Shown here piece by piece: positions 38,516-50,600 of a stretch of 64,000 nt of DNA. Numbering within the stretch: position 1 is the stretch's first letter; the number at the start of each line of letters is the position of its first letter. The stretch is from positions 62,001 through 126,000 of the forward strand of contig NW_027475149.1 in NCBI RefSeq assembly GCF_051020985.1. Direction: 5' to 3'. Origin of the DNA: Nomia melanderi. Taxonomy: Eukaryota > Arthropoda > Insecta > Hymenoptera > Halictidae. The notes beneath the pieces are model-generated. The model saw only the letters and a program-made list of their open reading frames with translations. It made no database searches and was not told the DNA's origin. The translations under genes and the position numbers were made by a program.

Positions 38516-38690
38516 GATTTTTCCCTGACCCTGAGTGTCCGGCCCCATGAGACGGTGGTTTTCTCGGCCCCTGGTGGTCCGAGGTCGTTCCCGCTGCACA
38601 GATTCATGCGCCAGGGCCTCCTGCAGATAATTCACTTTGGTTTATTGCGCTATCTCTAATAGCACCCGAGATATCACCAGATATATATTG
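38516..38690 (+). repeat. Representative near-consensus monomer (type A)
   Basis: Chosen as reference because it carries the commonest base at almost every position. Landmarks by monomer position: 1-7 GATTTTT; 8-20 CCCTGACCCTGAG; 24-30 and 49-55 two copies of CGGCCCC; 41-46 and 58-63 TGGT-rich segments; 75-80 TCCCGCT; 91-103 ATGCGCCAGGGCC; 107-140 the 3' haplotype segment; 141-150 TAATAGCAC context; 155-160 GATATC; 165-174 ATATATATTG. Hand count: C 50, G 42, T 51, A 32, hence 52.6% G+C, with nine CpG sites. All three forward frames contain a stop (for example CTGTAA near 139-144). Confidence 0.9.
38566..38618. other. Imperfect inverted repeat inside the monomer
   Basis: GGCCCCTGG (38566-38574, monomer 51-59) can pair with CCAGGGCC (38611-38618, monomer 96-103). 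This gives an 8-bp stem with one bulged C and a 36-base loop. Both arms are conserved in most monomers throughout the window, including most type B monomers, where one base of the left arm changes (GGCCACTGG). It is shown here in the reference monomer only. Whether it folds in vivo is unknown, and conservation may simply reflect array homogenisation. Confidence 0.4.
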
Positions 38691-39792
38691 GATTTTTCAC
38701 TGACCCTGAGCGTCTGGCCCCATGAGACGGTCGTTTTCTCGGCCCCTGGTGGTCCGAGGTCGTTCCCGTTGCACAGATTCATACGCCAGGGCCTCCTACA
38801 GACAATGCACTTTGATTTATTGCGCTATCTCTAATAGCACCCGAGATATCACCAGATATATATTGGATTTTCCCTGACCCTGAGTGTCCGGCCCAATGAG
38901 ACTGTGGTTTTCTCGGCCCCTGGTGGTCCGAGGTCGTTCCCGCTGTACAGATTCATGCGCCAGGGCCTCCTACAGACAATGCACTTTGATTTATTGCGCT
39001 ATCTGTAATAGGACCCGAGATATCACCAGATATATATTGGATTTTCCCCAGACCCTGAGTGTCCGGCCGCATGAGACTGTAGTTTTCTCGGCCCCTGGTG
39101 GTCCGAGGTCGTTCCCGCTGCACAGATTCATGCGCCAGGGCCTCCTACAGACAATGCACTTTGATTTATTGCGCTATCTGTAATAGCACCCGAGATATCA
39201 CCAGATATATATTGGATTTTACACTGACCGTGAGAGTACGGCCCCATGAGACTGTGGTTTTTTCGGACCCTGGTGGTCCGAGGTCGTTCCCGCTGCACAG
39301 ATTCATGCGCCAGGGCCTCCTACAGACAATGCACTTTGATTTATTGCTCTATCTGTAATAGCACCCGAGATATCACCAGATATATATTGGATTTTCCCCT
39401 GACCCTGAGTGTCCGGCCCCATGAGACTGTCGTTTTCTCGGCCCCTGGTGGTGCGAGGTCGTTCCCGTTGCACAGATTCATGCGCCAGGGCCTGCTGCAG
39501 ATAATTCACTTTGGTTTATTGCCCTATCTCTAATAGCACCCGAGATATCACCAGATATATATTGGATTTTCCCCTGACCCTGAGTGTCCGGCCCCATGAG
39601 ACTGTGGTTTTCTCGGCCCCTGGTGGTCGGAGGTCGTTCCCGCTGCCCAGATTCATGCGCCAGGGCCTCGTCCAGACAATGCACTTTGATTTATTGTGCT
39701 ATCTGTAATAGCACCCGACATATCACCAGATATATATTGCATTTTTCCCTGACCCTGAGTGTCCGGCCCCATGAGACGGTGGTTTTCTCGGC

Positions 39793-41342
39793 CCCTGGTG
39801 GTCCGAGGTCGTTCCCGCTGCACAGATGCATGGGCCAGGGCCTCCTGCAGATAATTCACTTTGGTTTATTGCTCTATCTGTAATAACACCCGAGATATCA
39901 CCAGATATATATTGGATTATCCCCTGACCCTGAGTGTCCGGCCCCATGAGACGGTGGTTGTCTCGGCCCCTGGTGGTCCGAGGTCGTTCCCGCTGCACAG
40001 ATTCATGCGCCAAGGCCTCCTACAGACAATGCACTTTGATTTATTGTGCTATCTGTAATATAACCCGAGATATCACCAGATATATATTGGATTTTTCCCT
40101 GACCCTGAGTGCCCGGCCCCATGAGACGGTGGTTGTCTCGGCCCCTGGTGGTCCGAGGTCGTTCCCGCTGCACAGATTCATGCGCCAGGGCCTCCAACAG
40201 ACAATGCACTTTGATTTATTTCGCTATCTGTAATAGGACCCAAGATATCACCAGATATATATTGGATTTACCCCAGACCCTGAGTGTCCGGCCGCATGAG
40301 ACTGTAGTTTTCTCGGCCCCTGGTGGTCCGAGGTCGTTCCCGCTGCACAGATTCATGCGCCAGGGCCTCCTACAGACAATGCACTTTGATTTATTGCGCT
40401 ATCTGTAATAGCACCCGAGATATCACCAGATATATATTGGATTTTACACTGACCGTGAGAGTACGGCCCCATGAGACTGTGGTTTTTTCGGACCCTGGTG
40501 GTCCGAGGTCGTTCCCGCTGCACAGATTCATGCGCCAGGGCCTCCTACAGACAATGCACTTTGGTTTATTACGCTATCTCTAATAGCACCCGAGATATCA
40601 CCAGATATATATTGGATTTTCCCCAGACCCTGAGTGGCCGGCCCCATGAGACGGTGGTTTTCTCGGCCCCTGGTGATCCGAGGTCGTTCCCGCTGCACAG
40701 ATTCATGCGCCATGGCCTCCTGCAGATAATTCACTTTGGTTTATTGCGCTATCTCTAATAGCACCCGAGATATCACCAGATATATATTGGATTTTCCCCT
40801 GACCCTGAGTGTCCGGCCCCATGAGACTGTGGTTTTCTCGGCCCCTGGTCGTCCGAGGTCGTTCCCGCTGCACAGATTCATTCGCAAGGGCCTCCTGCAG
40901 ACAATGCACTTTGATTTATTGCGCTATCTGTAATAGCACCCGAGATATCACCAGATATATATTGGATTTTCCCCTGACCCAGAGTGTCCGGCCCCATGAG
41001 ACTGTGGTTTTCTCGGCCCCTGGTGGTCCGAGGTCGTTGCCGCTGCACAGGTTCATGCGCCAGGGCCTCCTACAGACAATGCACTTTGATTTATTGCGCT
41101 ATCTGTAATAGCACCCGAGATATCACCAGATATATATTGGATATTACCCTCACCCTGAGTGTCCAGCCCCATGAGACGGTGGTTTTCTCGGCCCCTGGTG
41201 GACCGAGGTCGTTCCCGCTGCACAGATTCATGCGCCAGGGCCTCCTCCAGACAATGAACTTTGATTTATTGCGCTATCTGTAATAGCTCCCGACATATCA
41301 CCAGATATATAATGGATTTTCCCCAGACCCTGAGTGTCCGGC
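39793..41342. repeat. Long duplicated segment in block 4, copy 2 (8.9 monomers)
   Basis: Partner of 35,066-36,615. After 41,342 it joins sequence equivalent to 37,143 onward, so about three monomers (527 bp, including a TA expansion) present after copy 1 are absent here. Confidence 0.9.
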
Positions 41343-41706
41343 TCCATGAGACTGTGGTTTTCTCGGCCCCTGGTGGTCCGAGGTCGTTCCCGCTGCACAG
41401 ATTCATGAGCCAGGGCCTCCTGCAGATAATTCACTTTGGTTTATTGCGCTATCTCTAATAGCACCCGAGATATCAAGAGATATATACTGGATTTTCCCCT
41501 GACACTGAGTGTCCGGCTCCATGAGACTGTGGTTTTCTCGGCCCCTGGTGGTCCGAGGTCGTTCCCGCTGCACAGATTCATGCGCCAGGGCCTCCTGCAG
41601 ATAATGCACTTTGATTTATTGCGCTATCTGTAATAGCAACCGAGATATCACCAGATATATATTGGATTTTTCACTGACCCTGAGTGTCCGGCCCCATGAG
41701 ACGGTC

Positions 41707-42570
41707 GTTTTCTCGGCCCCTGGTGGTCCGAGGTCGTTCCCGCTGCACACATTCATGCGCCAGGGCCTCCTGCAGATAATTCACTTTGGTTTATTGCGCT
41801 ATCTCTGATAGCACCCGAGATATCACCAGATATATATTGGATTTTCCCCTGACCCTGAGTGTCCGGCCCCATGAGACGGTGGTTGTCTCGGCCCCTGGAG
41901 GTCCGAGGACGTTCCCGCTTGCACAGATTCATGCGCCAGGGCCTCCTGCAGATAATTCACTTGGCTTATTGCGCTATCTCTAATAGCACCCGAGATATCA
42001 CCAGATATATATTGGATTTTACCCTGACCCTGAGTGTCCGGCCCCATGAGACTGTGCTTTTCTCGGCCCCTGGTGGTCCGAGGTCGTTCCCGCTGCACAG
42101 ATTCATGCGCCAGGACCTCCTACAGACAATGCACTTTGATTTATTGCGCTATCTGTAATAGCACTCGACATATCACCAGATATATATTGGATTTTACCCT
42201 GACCCTGAGTGTCCGGCCCCATGAGACGGTCGTTGTCTCGGCCCCTGGCGGTCCGAGGACGTCCCCGCTGCACAGATTCATGCGCCAGGGCCTCCTACAG
42301 GTAATGCACTTTCATTTATTGCGCTATCTGTAATAGCACCCGAGATATCACCAGATATATATTGTATTTTCCCCTGACCCTGAGTGTCCGGCCCCTTGAG
42401 ACTGTCGTTTTCTCGGCCCCTGGTGGTCCGAGATCGTTTCCGTTGCACAGATTCATGCGCCAGGGCCTCCTGCAGATAATTCACCTTGGTTTTTTGCGCT
42501 ATCTCTAATAGCACCCGAGATATCACCAGATATATATTGGATTTTCCCCTGACCCTGAGTGTCCGGCCCC
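41707..42570. repeat. Downstream part of the block 4 duplication, copy 2 (4.9 monomers)
   Basis: Partner of 37,332-38,195. It is preceded by an extra monomer (about 41,58x-41,76x) relative to copy 1, which shifts the alignment from 4,200 to 4,375. Confidence 0.9.
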
Positions 42571-43365
42571 GTGAGACTGTGGTTTTCTCGGCCCCTGGTG
42601 GTCCGCGGTCGTTCCGGTTGCACAGATTCATGCGCCAGGGCCTCCTACAGGCAATGCACTTTGATTTATTGCGCTATCTGTAATAGCACCCGAGATATCA
42701 CCAGATCTATATTGGATTTTCCCCTGACCCTGAGTGTCCGGCCCCATGAGACTGTGCTTTTCTCGGCCCCTGGTGGTCCGAGGTCGTTCCCGCTGCACAG
42801 ATTCATGCGCCAGGACCTCCTACAGACAATGCACTTTGATTTATTGCGCTAACTGTAATAGCACCCGACATATCACCAGATATATATTGGATTTTACCCT
42901 GACCCTGAGTGTCCGGCCCCATGAGACGGTCGTTGTCTCGGCCCCTGGCGGTCCGAGGACGTCCCCGCTGCACAGATTCATGCGCCAGGGCCTCCTACAG
43001 ACAATGCACTTTCATTTATTGCGCTATCTGTAATAGCACCCGAGATATCACCACATATATATTGGATTTTTCCCTGACCCAGAGTGTCCGGCCCCCTCGA
43101 GACGGTGGTTTTCTCGGCCCCTGGTGGTCCGAGGTCGTTCCCGCTGCACAGATTCATGCGCCAGGGCCTCCTACAGGCAATGCACTTTGATTAATTGCGC
43201 TATCTGTAATAGCACCCGAGATATCACCAGATCTATATTGGATTTTCCCCTGACCCTGAGTGTCCGGCCCCATGAGACTGTGCTTTTCTCGGCCCCTGGT
43301 GGTCCGAGGTCGTTCCCGCTGCACAGATTCATGCGCCAGGACCTCCTGCAGATAATTCACTTTCG

Positions 43366-43975
43366 TTTATTGCGCTATCTGTAATAGCACCCGAGATATC
43401 ACCAGATCTATATTGGATTTTCCCCTGACCCTGAGTGTCCGGCCCCATGAGACTGTGGTTTTCTCGGCCCCTGGTGGTCCGGGGTCGTTCCCGTTGCACA
43501 GATTCATGCGCCAGGGCCTCCTGCAGATAATTCACTTTGGTTTATTGCGCTATCTCTAATAGCACCCGAGATATCACCAGATATATATTGGATTTTTCAC
43601 TGACCCTGAGCGTCCGGCCCCATGAGACGGTCGTTTTCTCGGCCCCTGGTGGTCCGAGGTCGTTCCCGCTGCACAGGTTCATGCGCCAGGGTCTCCTACA
43701 GACAATGCACTTTGATTTATTGCGCTATCTGTAATAGCACTCGAGATATCACCACATATATATTGGATTTTTCACTGACCCTGAGTGTCCGGCCCCATGA
43801 GACGGTGGTTTTCTCGGTCCCTGGTGTTCCGAGGTCGTTCCCGCTGCACAGATTCATGCGCCAGGGCCTCCTACAGACAATGCACTTTGATTTATTGCGC
43901 TATCTCTAATAGCACCCGAGATATCACCAGATATATATTGGATTTTCCCCTGACCCTGAGTGTCCGGCCCCATGA
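43366..43975. repeat. 3.5-monomer duplicated segment, copy 1
   Basis: Matches about 45,815-46,424 at a shift of 2,449 bp (fourteen monomers minus one base deleted near 44,124). Shared variants are GATCTATATTGG, GTCCGGGGTCG, TTCCCGTTGC, GAGCGTCCGG, CACAGGTTC and CACCACATATA. Confidence 0.82.
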
Positions 43976-45814
43976 GACGGTGGTTTTCTCGGCCCCTGGT
44001 GGTCCGCGGTCGTTCCCGCTGCACAGATTCATGCGCCAGGGCCTCCTGCAGATAACTCACTTTCGTTTATTGCGCTATCTCTAATAGCACCCGAGATATC
44101 ACCAGATATATATTGGATTTTTCCTGACCCTGAGTGCCCGGCCCCATGAGACGGTGGTTTTCTCGGCCCCTGGTGGTCCTAGGTCGTTCCCGCTGCACAG
44201 ATGCATGCGCCAGGGCCTCCTGCAGATAATTCCCTTTGGCTTATTGCGCTATCTCTAATAGCGCCCGAGATATCACCAGATATATATTGGATTTTTCCCT
44301 GACCCTGAGTGTCCGGCCCCATGAGACTGCGGTTTTCTCGGCCCCTGGTGGTCCGAGGTCGTTCCCGCTGCACACATTCATGCGCCAGGGCCTCCTACAG
44401 ACAATGCACTTTGATTTATAGCTCTATCTGTAATAGCACCCGAGATATCACCAGATATATATTGGATTTTCCCCTGACCCTGAGTGTCCGGCCCCATGAG
44501 ACTGTGGTTTTCTCGGCCCCTGGTGGTCCGAGGTCGTTCCCGCTGCACAGATTCAGGCGCCAGGGCCTCCTACAGACAATGCACTTTGATTTATTGCGCT
44601 ATCTGTAATAGCACCCGAGATATCACCAGATATATATTGGATTTTTCCCTGACCCTGAGTGTCCGGCCCCATGAGACGGTGGATGTCTCGGCCCCTGATG
44701 GTCCGAGATCGTTCCCGCTGCACAGATTCATGCGCCAGGGCCTCCTGCAGACAATTCACTTTGGTTTATTGCTCTATCTCTAATAGCACCCGAGATATCA
44801 CCAGATATATATTGGATTTTTCCCCGACCCTGAGTGTCCGGCCCCATGAGACGGTGGTTCTCTCGGCCGCTGGTGGTCCGAGGTCGTTCCCGCTGGGCAG
44901 ATTCATGCGCCAGGGCCTCCTACAGACAATGCACTCTGATGTATTGCGCTATCTGTAATAGCACCCGAGATATCACCAGATATATATTGGATTTTTCACT
45001 GACCCTGAGTGTCCGGCCCCATGAGACGGTCGTTTTCTCGGCCCCTGGTGGTCCGAGGTCGTTCCCGTAGCACAGATTCATGCGCCAGGGCCTCCTGCAG
45101 ATAATTCACTTTGGTTTATTGCGCTATCTCTAATAGCACCCGAGATATCACCAGATATATATTGGATTTTACCCTGACCATGAGTGTCCGGCCCCATGAG
45201 ACTGTGCTTTTCTCGGCCCCTGGTGGTCCGAGGTCGTTCCCGCTGCACAGATTCATGCGCCAGGGCCTCCTACAGACAATGCACTTTGATTTATTGCGCT
45301 ATCTGTTATAGCACCCGAGATATCACCAGATATATATTGGATTTTACCCAGACCCTGAGTGTCCGGGCCCATGAGACGGTCGTTGTCTCGGCCCCTGGTG
45401 GTCCGAGGTCGTTCCCGCTGCACAGATTCATGCGCCAGGGCCTCCTACAGACAATGCTCTTTGATTTATTGCGCTATCTGTTATAGCACCCGAGATATCA
45501 CCAGATATATATTGGATTTTACCCTGACCCTGAGTGTCCGGCCCCATGAGACGGTCGTTGTCTCGGCCCCTGGAGGTCCGAGGACGTTCCCGCTGCACAG
45601 ATTCATGCGCCGGGGCCTCCTACAGGTAATGCACTTTGATTTATTGCGCTATCTGTAATAGCACCCGAGATATCACCAGATCTATATTGGATTTTCCCCT
45701 GACCCTGAGTGTCCGGCCCCATGAGACTGTGGTTTTCTCGGCCCCTGGTGGTCCGAGGACGTTCCCGTTGCACAGATTCATGCGCAAGGGCCTCCTGCAG
45801 ATAATTCACTTTGG

Positions 45815-46424
45815 TTTATTGCGCTATCTGTAATAGCACCCGAGATATCACCAGATCTATATTGGATTTTCCCCTGACCCTGAGTGTCCGGCCCCATGAG
45901 ACTGTGGTTTTCTCGGCCCCTGGTGGTCCGGGGTCGTTCCCGTTGCACAGATTCATGCGCCAGGGCCTCCTGCAGATAATTCACTTTGGTTTATTGCGCT
46001 ATCTCTAATAGCACCCGAGATATCACCAGATATATATTGGATTTTTCACTGACCCTGAGCGTCCGGCCCCATGAGACGGTCGTTTTCTCGGCCCCTGGTG
46101 GTCCGAGGTCGTTCCCGCTGCACAGGTTCATGCGCCAGGGTCTCCTACAGACAACGCACTTTGATTTATTGCGATATCTGTAATAGCACCCGAGATATCA
46201 CCACATATATATTGGATTTTTCACTGACCCTGAGTGTCCGGCCCCATGAGACGGTGGTTTTCTCGGTCCCTGGTGTTCCGAGGTCGTTCCCGCTGCACAG
46301 ATTCATGCGCCAGGGCCTCCTACAGACAATGCACTTTGATTTATTGCGCTATCTCTAATAGCACCCGAGATATCACCAGATATATATTGGATTTTCCCCT
46401 GACCCTGAGTGTCCGGCCCCATGA
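45815..46424. repeat. 3.5-monomer duplicated segment, copy 2
   Basis: Partner of 43,366-43,975, with single differences such as GACAACGCAC near 46,153 and GCGATATCTG near 46,170. Confidence 0.8.
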
Positions 46425-46892
46425 GACTGTGGTTTTCTCGGCCCCTGGTGGTCCGAGGTCGTTCCCGTTGCACAGATTCATGCGCCAGGGCCTCCTGCAG
46501 ATAACTCACTTTGGTTTATTGCGCTATCTCTAATAGCACCCGAGATATCACCAGATATATATTGGATTTTTCCCTGACCCTGAGTGTCCGGCCCCATGAG
46601 ACGGTGGTTTTCTCGGCCCCTGGTGGTCCGCGGTCGTTCCCGCTGCACAGATTCATGCGCCAGGGCCTCCTGCAGATAATTCACTTTCGTTTATTGCGCT
46701 ATCTCTAATAGCACCCGAGATATCACCAGATATATATTGGATTTTTCCCTTACCCTGAGTGTCCGGCCCCATGAGACTGTGGTTTTCTCGGCCCCTGGTG
46801 GTCCGCGGTCGTTCCCGCTGCACAGATTCATGCGCCAGTGCATTGTGCAGATAATTCACTTTGGTTTATTGCGCTATCTGTAATAGCACCCA

Positions 46893-47694
46893 AGATATCA
46901 CCAGATATATATTGGATTTTACCCTGACCCTGAGTGTCCGGCCCCATGAGACGGTGGTTGTCTCGGCCCCTGGAGGTCCGAGGACGTTCCCGCTGCACAG
47001 ATTCATGCGCCAGGGCCTCTTACAGTCAATGCACTGTGATTTAGTGCGCTATCTGTAATAGCACCCGAGATATCACCAGATATATATAGGATTTTCCCCT
47101 GACCCTGAGTGTCCGGCCCCATGAGACGGTGGTTGTCTCGGCCCCGGGTGGTCCTAGGTCGTTCCCGCTGCACAGATTCTTGCGCCAGGGCCTCCTACAG
47201 ACAATGCACTTTGATTTATTGCGCTATCTGTAATAGCACCCGAGATATCACCAGATATATATTGGATTTTACCCTGACCCTGAGTGTCCGGCCCCATGAG
47301 ACGGTGGTTGTCTCGGCCCCTGGAGGTCCGAGGACGTTCCCGCTGCACAGATTCATGCGCCAGGGCCTCTTACAGTCAATGCACTTTGATTTAGTGCGCT
47401 ATCTGTAATAGCACCCGAGATATCACCAGATATATATAGGATTTTCCCCTGACCCTGAGTGTCCGGCCCCATGAGACGGTGGTTGTCTCGGCCCCGGGTG
47501 GTCCTAGGTCGTTCCCGCTGCACAGATTCTTGCGCCAGGGCCTCCTACAGACAATGCACTTTGATTTATTGCGCTATCTGTAATAGCACCCGAGATATCA
47601 CCAGATATATATTGGATTTTACCCTGACCCTGAGTGTCCGGCCCCATGAGACGGTGGTTGTCTCGGCCCCTGGAGGTCCGAGGACGTTCCCGCT
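46893..47694. repeat. 350-bp dimer tandem duplication
   Basis: 46,893-47,344 matches 47,243-47,694 with one mismatch (47,036 G against T). One monomer has GATTTTACCC, CTGGAGGTCCGAGGACG, CTCTTACAGTC and TTAGTGCGC. The other has TATATAGGATTTTCC, GCCCCGGGTGG, GTCCTAGG and GATTCTTGCG. It is bounded by mismatches at 46,892/47,242 and 47,345/47,695, the latter being an inserted T. Confidence 0.9.
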
Positions 47695-50600
47695 TGCACA
47701 GATTCATGCGCCAGGGCATCCTGCAGATAATTCACTTTGGTTTATTGCGCTATCTCTAATAGCACCCGAGATATCACCAGATATATACTGGATTTTCCCC
47801 TGACCCTGAGTGTCCGGCCCCATGAGACTGTGGTTATCTCGGCCCCTGGTGGTCCGAGGTCGTTCCCGCTGCACAGATTCATCCGCCAGGGCCTCCTACA
47901 GACAATGCACTTTGATTTATTGCGCTATCTGTAATAGCACCCGAGATATCACCAGATATATATTGGATTTTTCACTGACCCTGAGTGTCCGGCCCCATGA
48001 GACGGTCGTTTTCTCGGCCCCTGGTGGTCCGAGGTCGTTCCCGCTGCACAGATTCATGCGCCACGGCCTCCTGCAGATAATTCACTTTGGTTTATTGCGC
48101 TATCTCTATTAGCACCCGAGATATCACCAGATATATATTGGATTTTCCCCTGACCCTGAGAGTCCGGCCCCATGAGACTGTGGTTTTCTCGGCCCCTGGT
48201 GGTCCGAGGTCGTTCCCGCTTCACAGATTCATGCGCCAGGGCCTCCTACAGACAATGCGCTTTGATTTATTGCGCTATCTGTAATAGCACCCGAGATATC
48301 ACCGGATATATATTGGATTTTTCCCAGACCCTGAGTGTCCGGCCCCATGAGACGGTGGTTGTCTCGGCCCCTGGGGGTCCGAGGTCGTTGCCGCTGCACA
48401 GGTTCATGCGCCAGGGCCTCCTACAGACAATGCCCTTTGATTTATTGCGCTATCTGTAATAGCACCCGAGATATCACCAGATATATATTGGATATTTCCC
48501 TCACCCTGAGTGTCCGGCCCCATGAGACTGTGGTTTTCTCGGCCCCTGGTGGTCCGAGGTCGTTCCCGCTGCACAGATTCATGCGTCAGGGCCTCCTGCA
48601 GACAATGCACTTTGATTTATCGAGCTATCTCTAATGGCACCCGATATATCACCAGATATATAATGGATTTTTCCCTGACCCTGAGTGTCCGGCCCCATGA
48701 GACTGTGGTTTTCTCGGCCCCTGGTGGTCCGAGGTCGTTCCCGCTGCACAGGTTCATGCGCCAGGGCCTCCTACAGACAATGTACTTTGATTTATTGCGC
48801 TATCTGTAATAGCACCCGAGATATCACCAGATATATATTGGATTTTTCACTGACCCTGAGTGTCCGGCCCCATGGGACGGTCGTTTTCTCGGCCCCTGGT
48901 GGTCCGAGGTCGTTCCCGCTGCACAGATTCATGCGCCAGGGCCTCCTGCAGATAATTCACTTTGGTTTATTGCGCTATCTCTATTAGCACCAGAGATATC
49001 ACCAGATATATATTGGATTTTCCCCCGACCCTGAGAGTCCGGCCCCATGAGACTGTGGTTTTCTCGGCCCCTGGTGGTCCGAGGTCGTTCCCGCTGCACA
49101 GATTCATGCGCCAGGGCCTCCTACAGACAATGCCCTTTGATTTATTGCGCTATCTGTAATAGCACCCGAGATATCACCAGATATATATTGGAATTTCCCC
49201 TGACCCTGAGTGTCCGGCCCCATGAGACTGTGGTTTTCTCGGCCCCTGGTGGTCCGAGGTCGTTCCCTCTGCACAGATTCATGCGCCAGGGCCTCCTACA
49301 GACAATGTACTTTGATTTATTGCGCTATCTGTAATAGCACCCGAGATATCACCAGATATATATTGGATATTCCCCTGACCCTGAGTGACCGGCCCCATGA
49401 GACGGTGGTTGTCTCGGCCCCTGGTGGTCCGAGGTCGTTCCCGCTGCACAGATTCATGCGCCAGAGCCTCCTACAGACAATGCACTTTGATTTATGGCGC
49501 TATCTGTAATAGCAGCCGAGATATCACCAGATATATATTGGATTTTTCACTGACCCTGAGCGTCCGGCCCCATGAGACGGTCGTTTTCTCGGCCCCTGGT
49601 GGTCCGAGGTCGTTCCCGCTGCACAGATTCATGCGCCAGGGCCTCCTGCAGATAATTCACTTTGGTTTATTGCGCTATCTCTATTAGCACCAGAGATATC
49701 ACCAGATATATATTGGATTTTCCCCTGACCCTGAGAGTCCGGCCCCATGAGACGGTGGTTGACTCGGCCCCTGGGGGTCCGAGGTCGTTCCCGCTGCACA
49801 GATTCATGCACCAGGGCCTCCTACAGACAATGCACTTTGATTTATTGCGCTATCTGTAATAGCACCCGAGATATCACCAGATATATATTGGATTTTCCCC
49901 TGACCCTGAGTGTCCGGCCCCATGAGACTGTGGTTTTCTCGGCCCCTGGGGGTCCGAGGTCGTTGCCGCTGCACAGGTTCATGCGCCAGGGCCTCCTACA
50001 GACAATGCACTTTGATTTATGCGCTATCTGTAATAGCACCCGAGATATCACCAGATATATATTGGATTTTCCCCTGACCCTGAGTGTCCGGTCCCATGAG
50101 ACTGTGGTTTTCTCGGCCCCTGGTGGTCCGTGGTCGTTCCCGCTGGCCAGATTCATGCGCCAGGGCCTCCTACAGACAATGCATTTTGATTTATTGCGCT
50201 ATCTCTAATAGCACCCGAGATATCACCAGATATATATTGGATTTTTCCCTGACCCTGAGTGTCCGGCCCCATGAGACGGTGGTTTTCTTGGCCCCTGGTG
50301 GCCCGAGGTCGTTCCCGCTGCACAGATGCATGCGCCAGGGCCTCCTGCAGATAATTCTCTTTGGTTTATTGCGCTATCTCTAATAGCACCCGAGATATCA
50401 CCAGATATATATTGGATTTTCCCCTGACCCTGAGTCTCCGGCCCCGTGAGTCGGTGGTTTTCTCGGCCCCTGGCGATCCGAGGTCGTTCCCGCTGCCCAG
50501 ATTCATGCGCCAGGGCCTCCTACAGACAATGCACTTTGGTTTATTACGCTATCTCTAATATCACCCGAGATATCACCAGATATTTGCTGGATTTTTACAT

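Larger units (their letters stand above)
32570..50064. repeat. Subfamily block 4: canonical monomers without type B
   Basis: About 100 monomers close to the consensus, with no type B cassette. Common variants are GAGACTGTGG, GTCGTTGTCTCGG, CTGGAGGTCCGAGGACG, TTTACACTGACCGTGAG and GGATATTACCC. Most single-base indels of the window lie here. Long-range internal duplications (35-38 kb against 39.8-42.6 kb) make up much of it. Confidence 0.7.

Noticed and set aside
38574..38596. RNA polymerase III B box (GGTCCGAGGTC), suggesting a tRNA- or SINE-derived monomer
   Set aside because: It matches only about 9 of 11 B-box bases (one monomer near 11,430 has GGTTCGAGGTC). There is no convincing A box upstream, no tRNA fold and no poly-A or target-site duplication, so the similarity is too weak.
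38516..38690. CENP-B box (pattern TTCG....A..CGGG) in the monomer
   Set aside because: Both strands were checked in types A and B. The nearest candidates (around TCCCGCTGCACAG, and ATTCGTTCGCAAGGGC at 20,747) miss several required bases.
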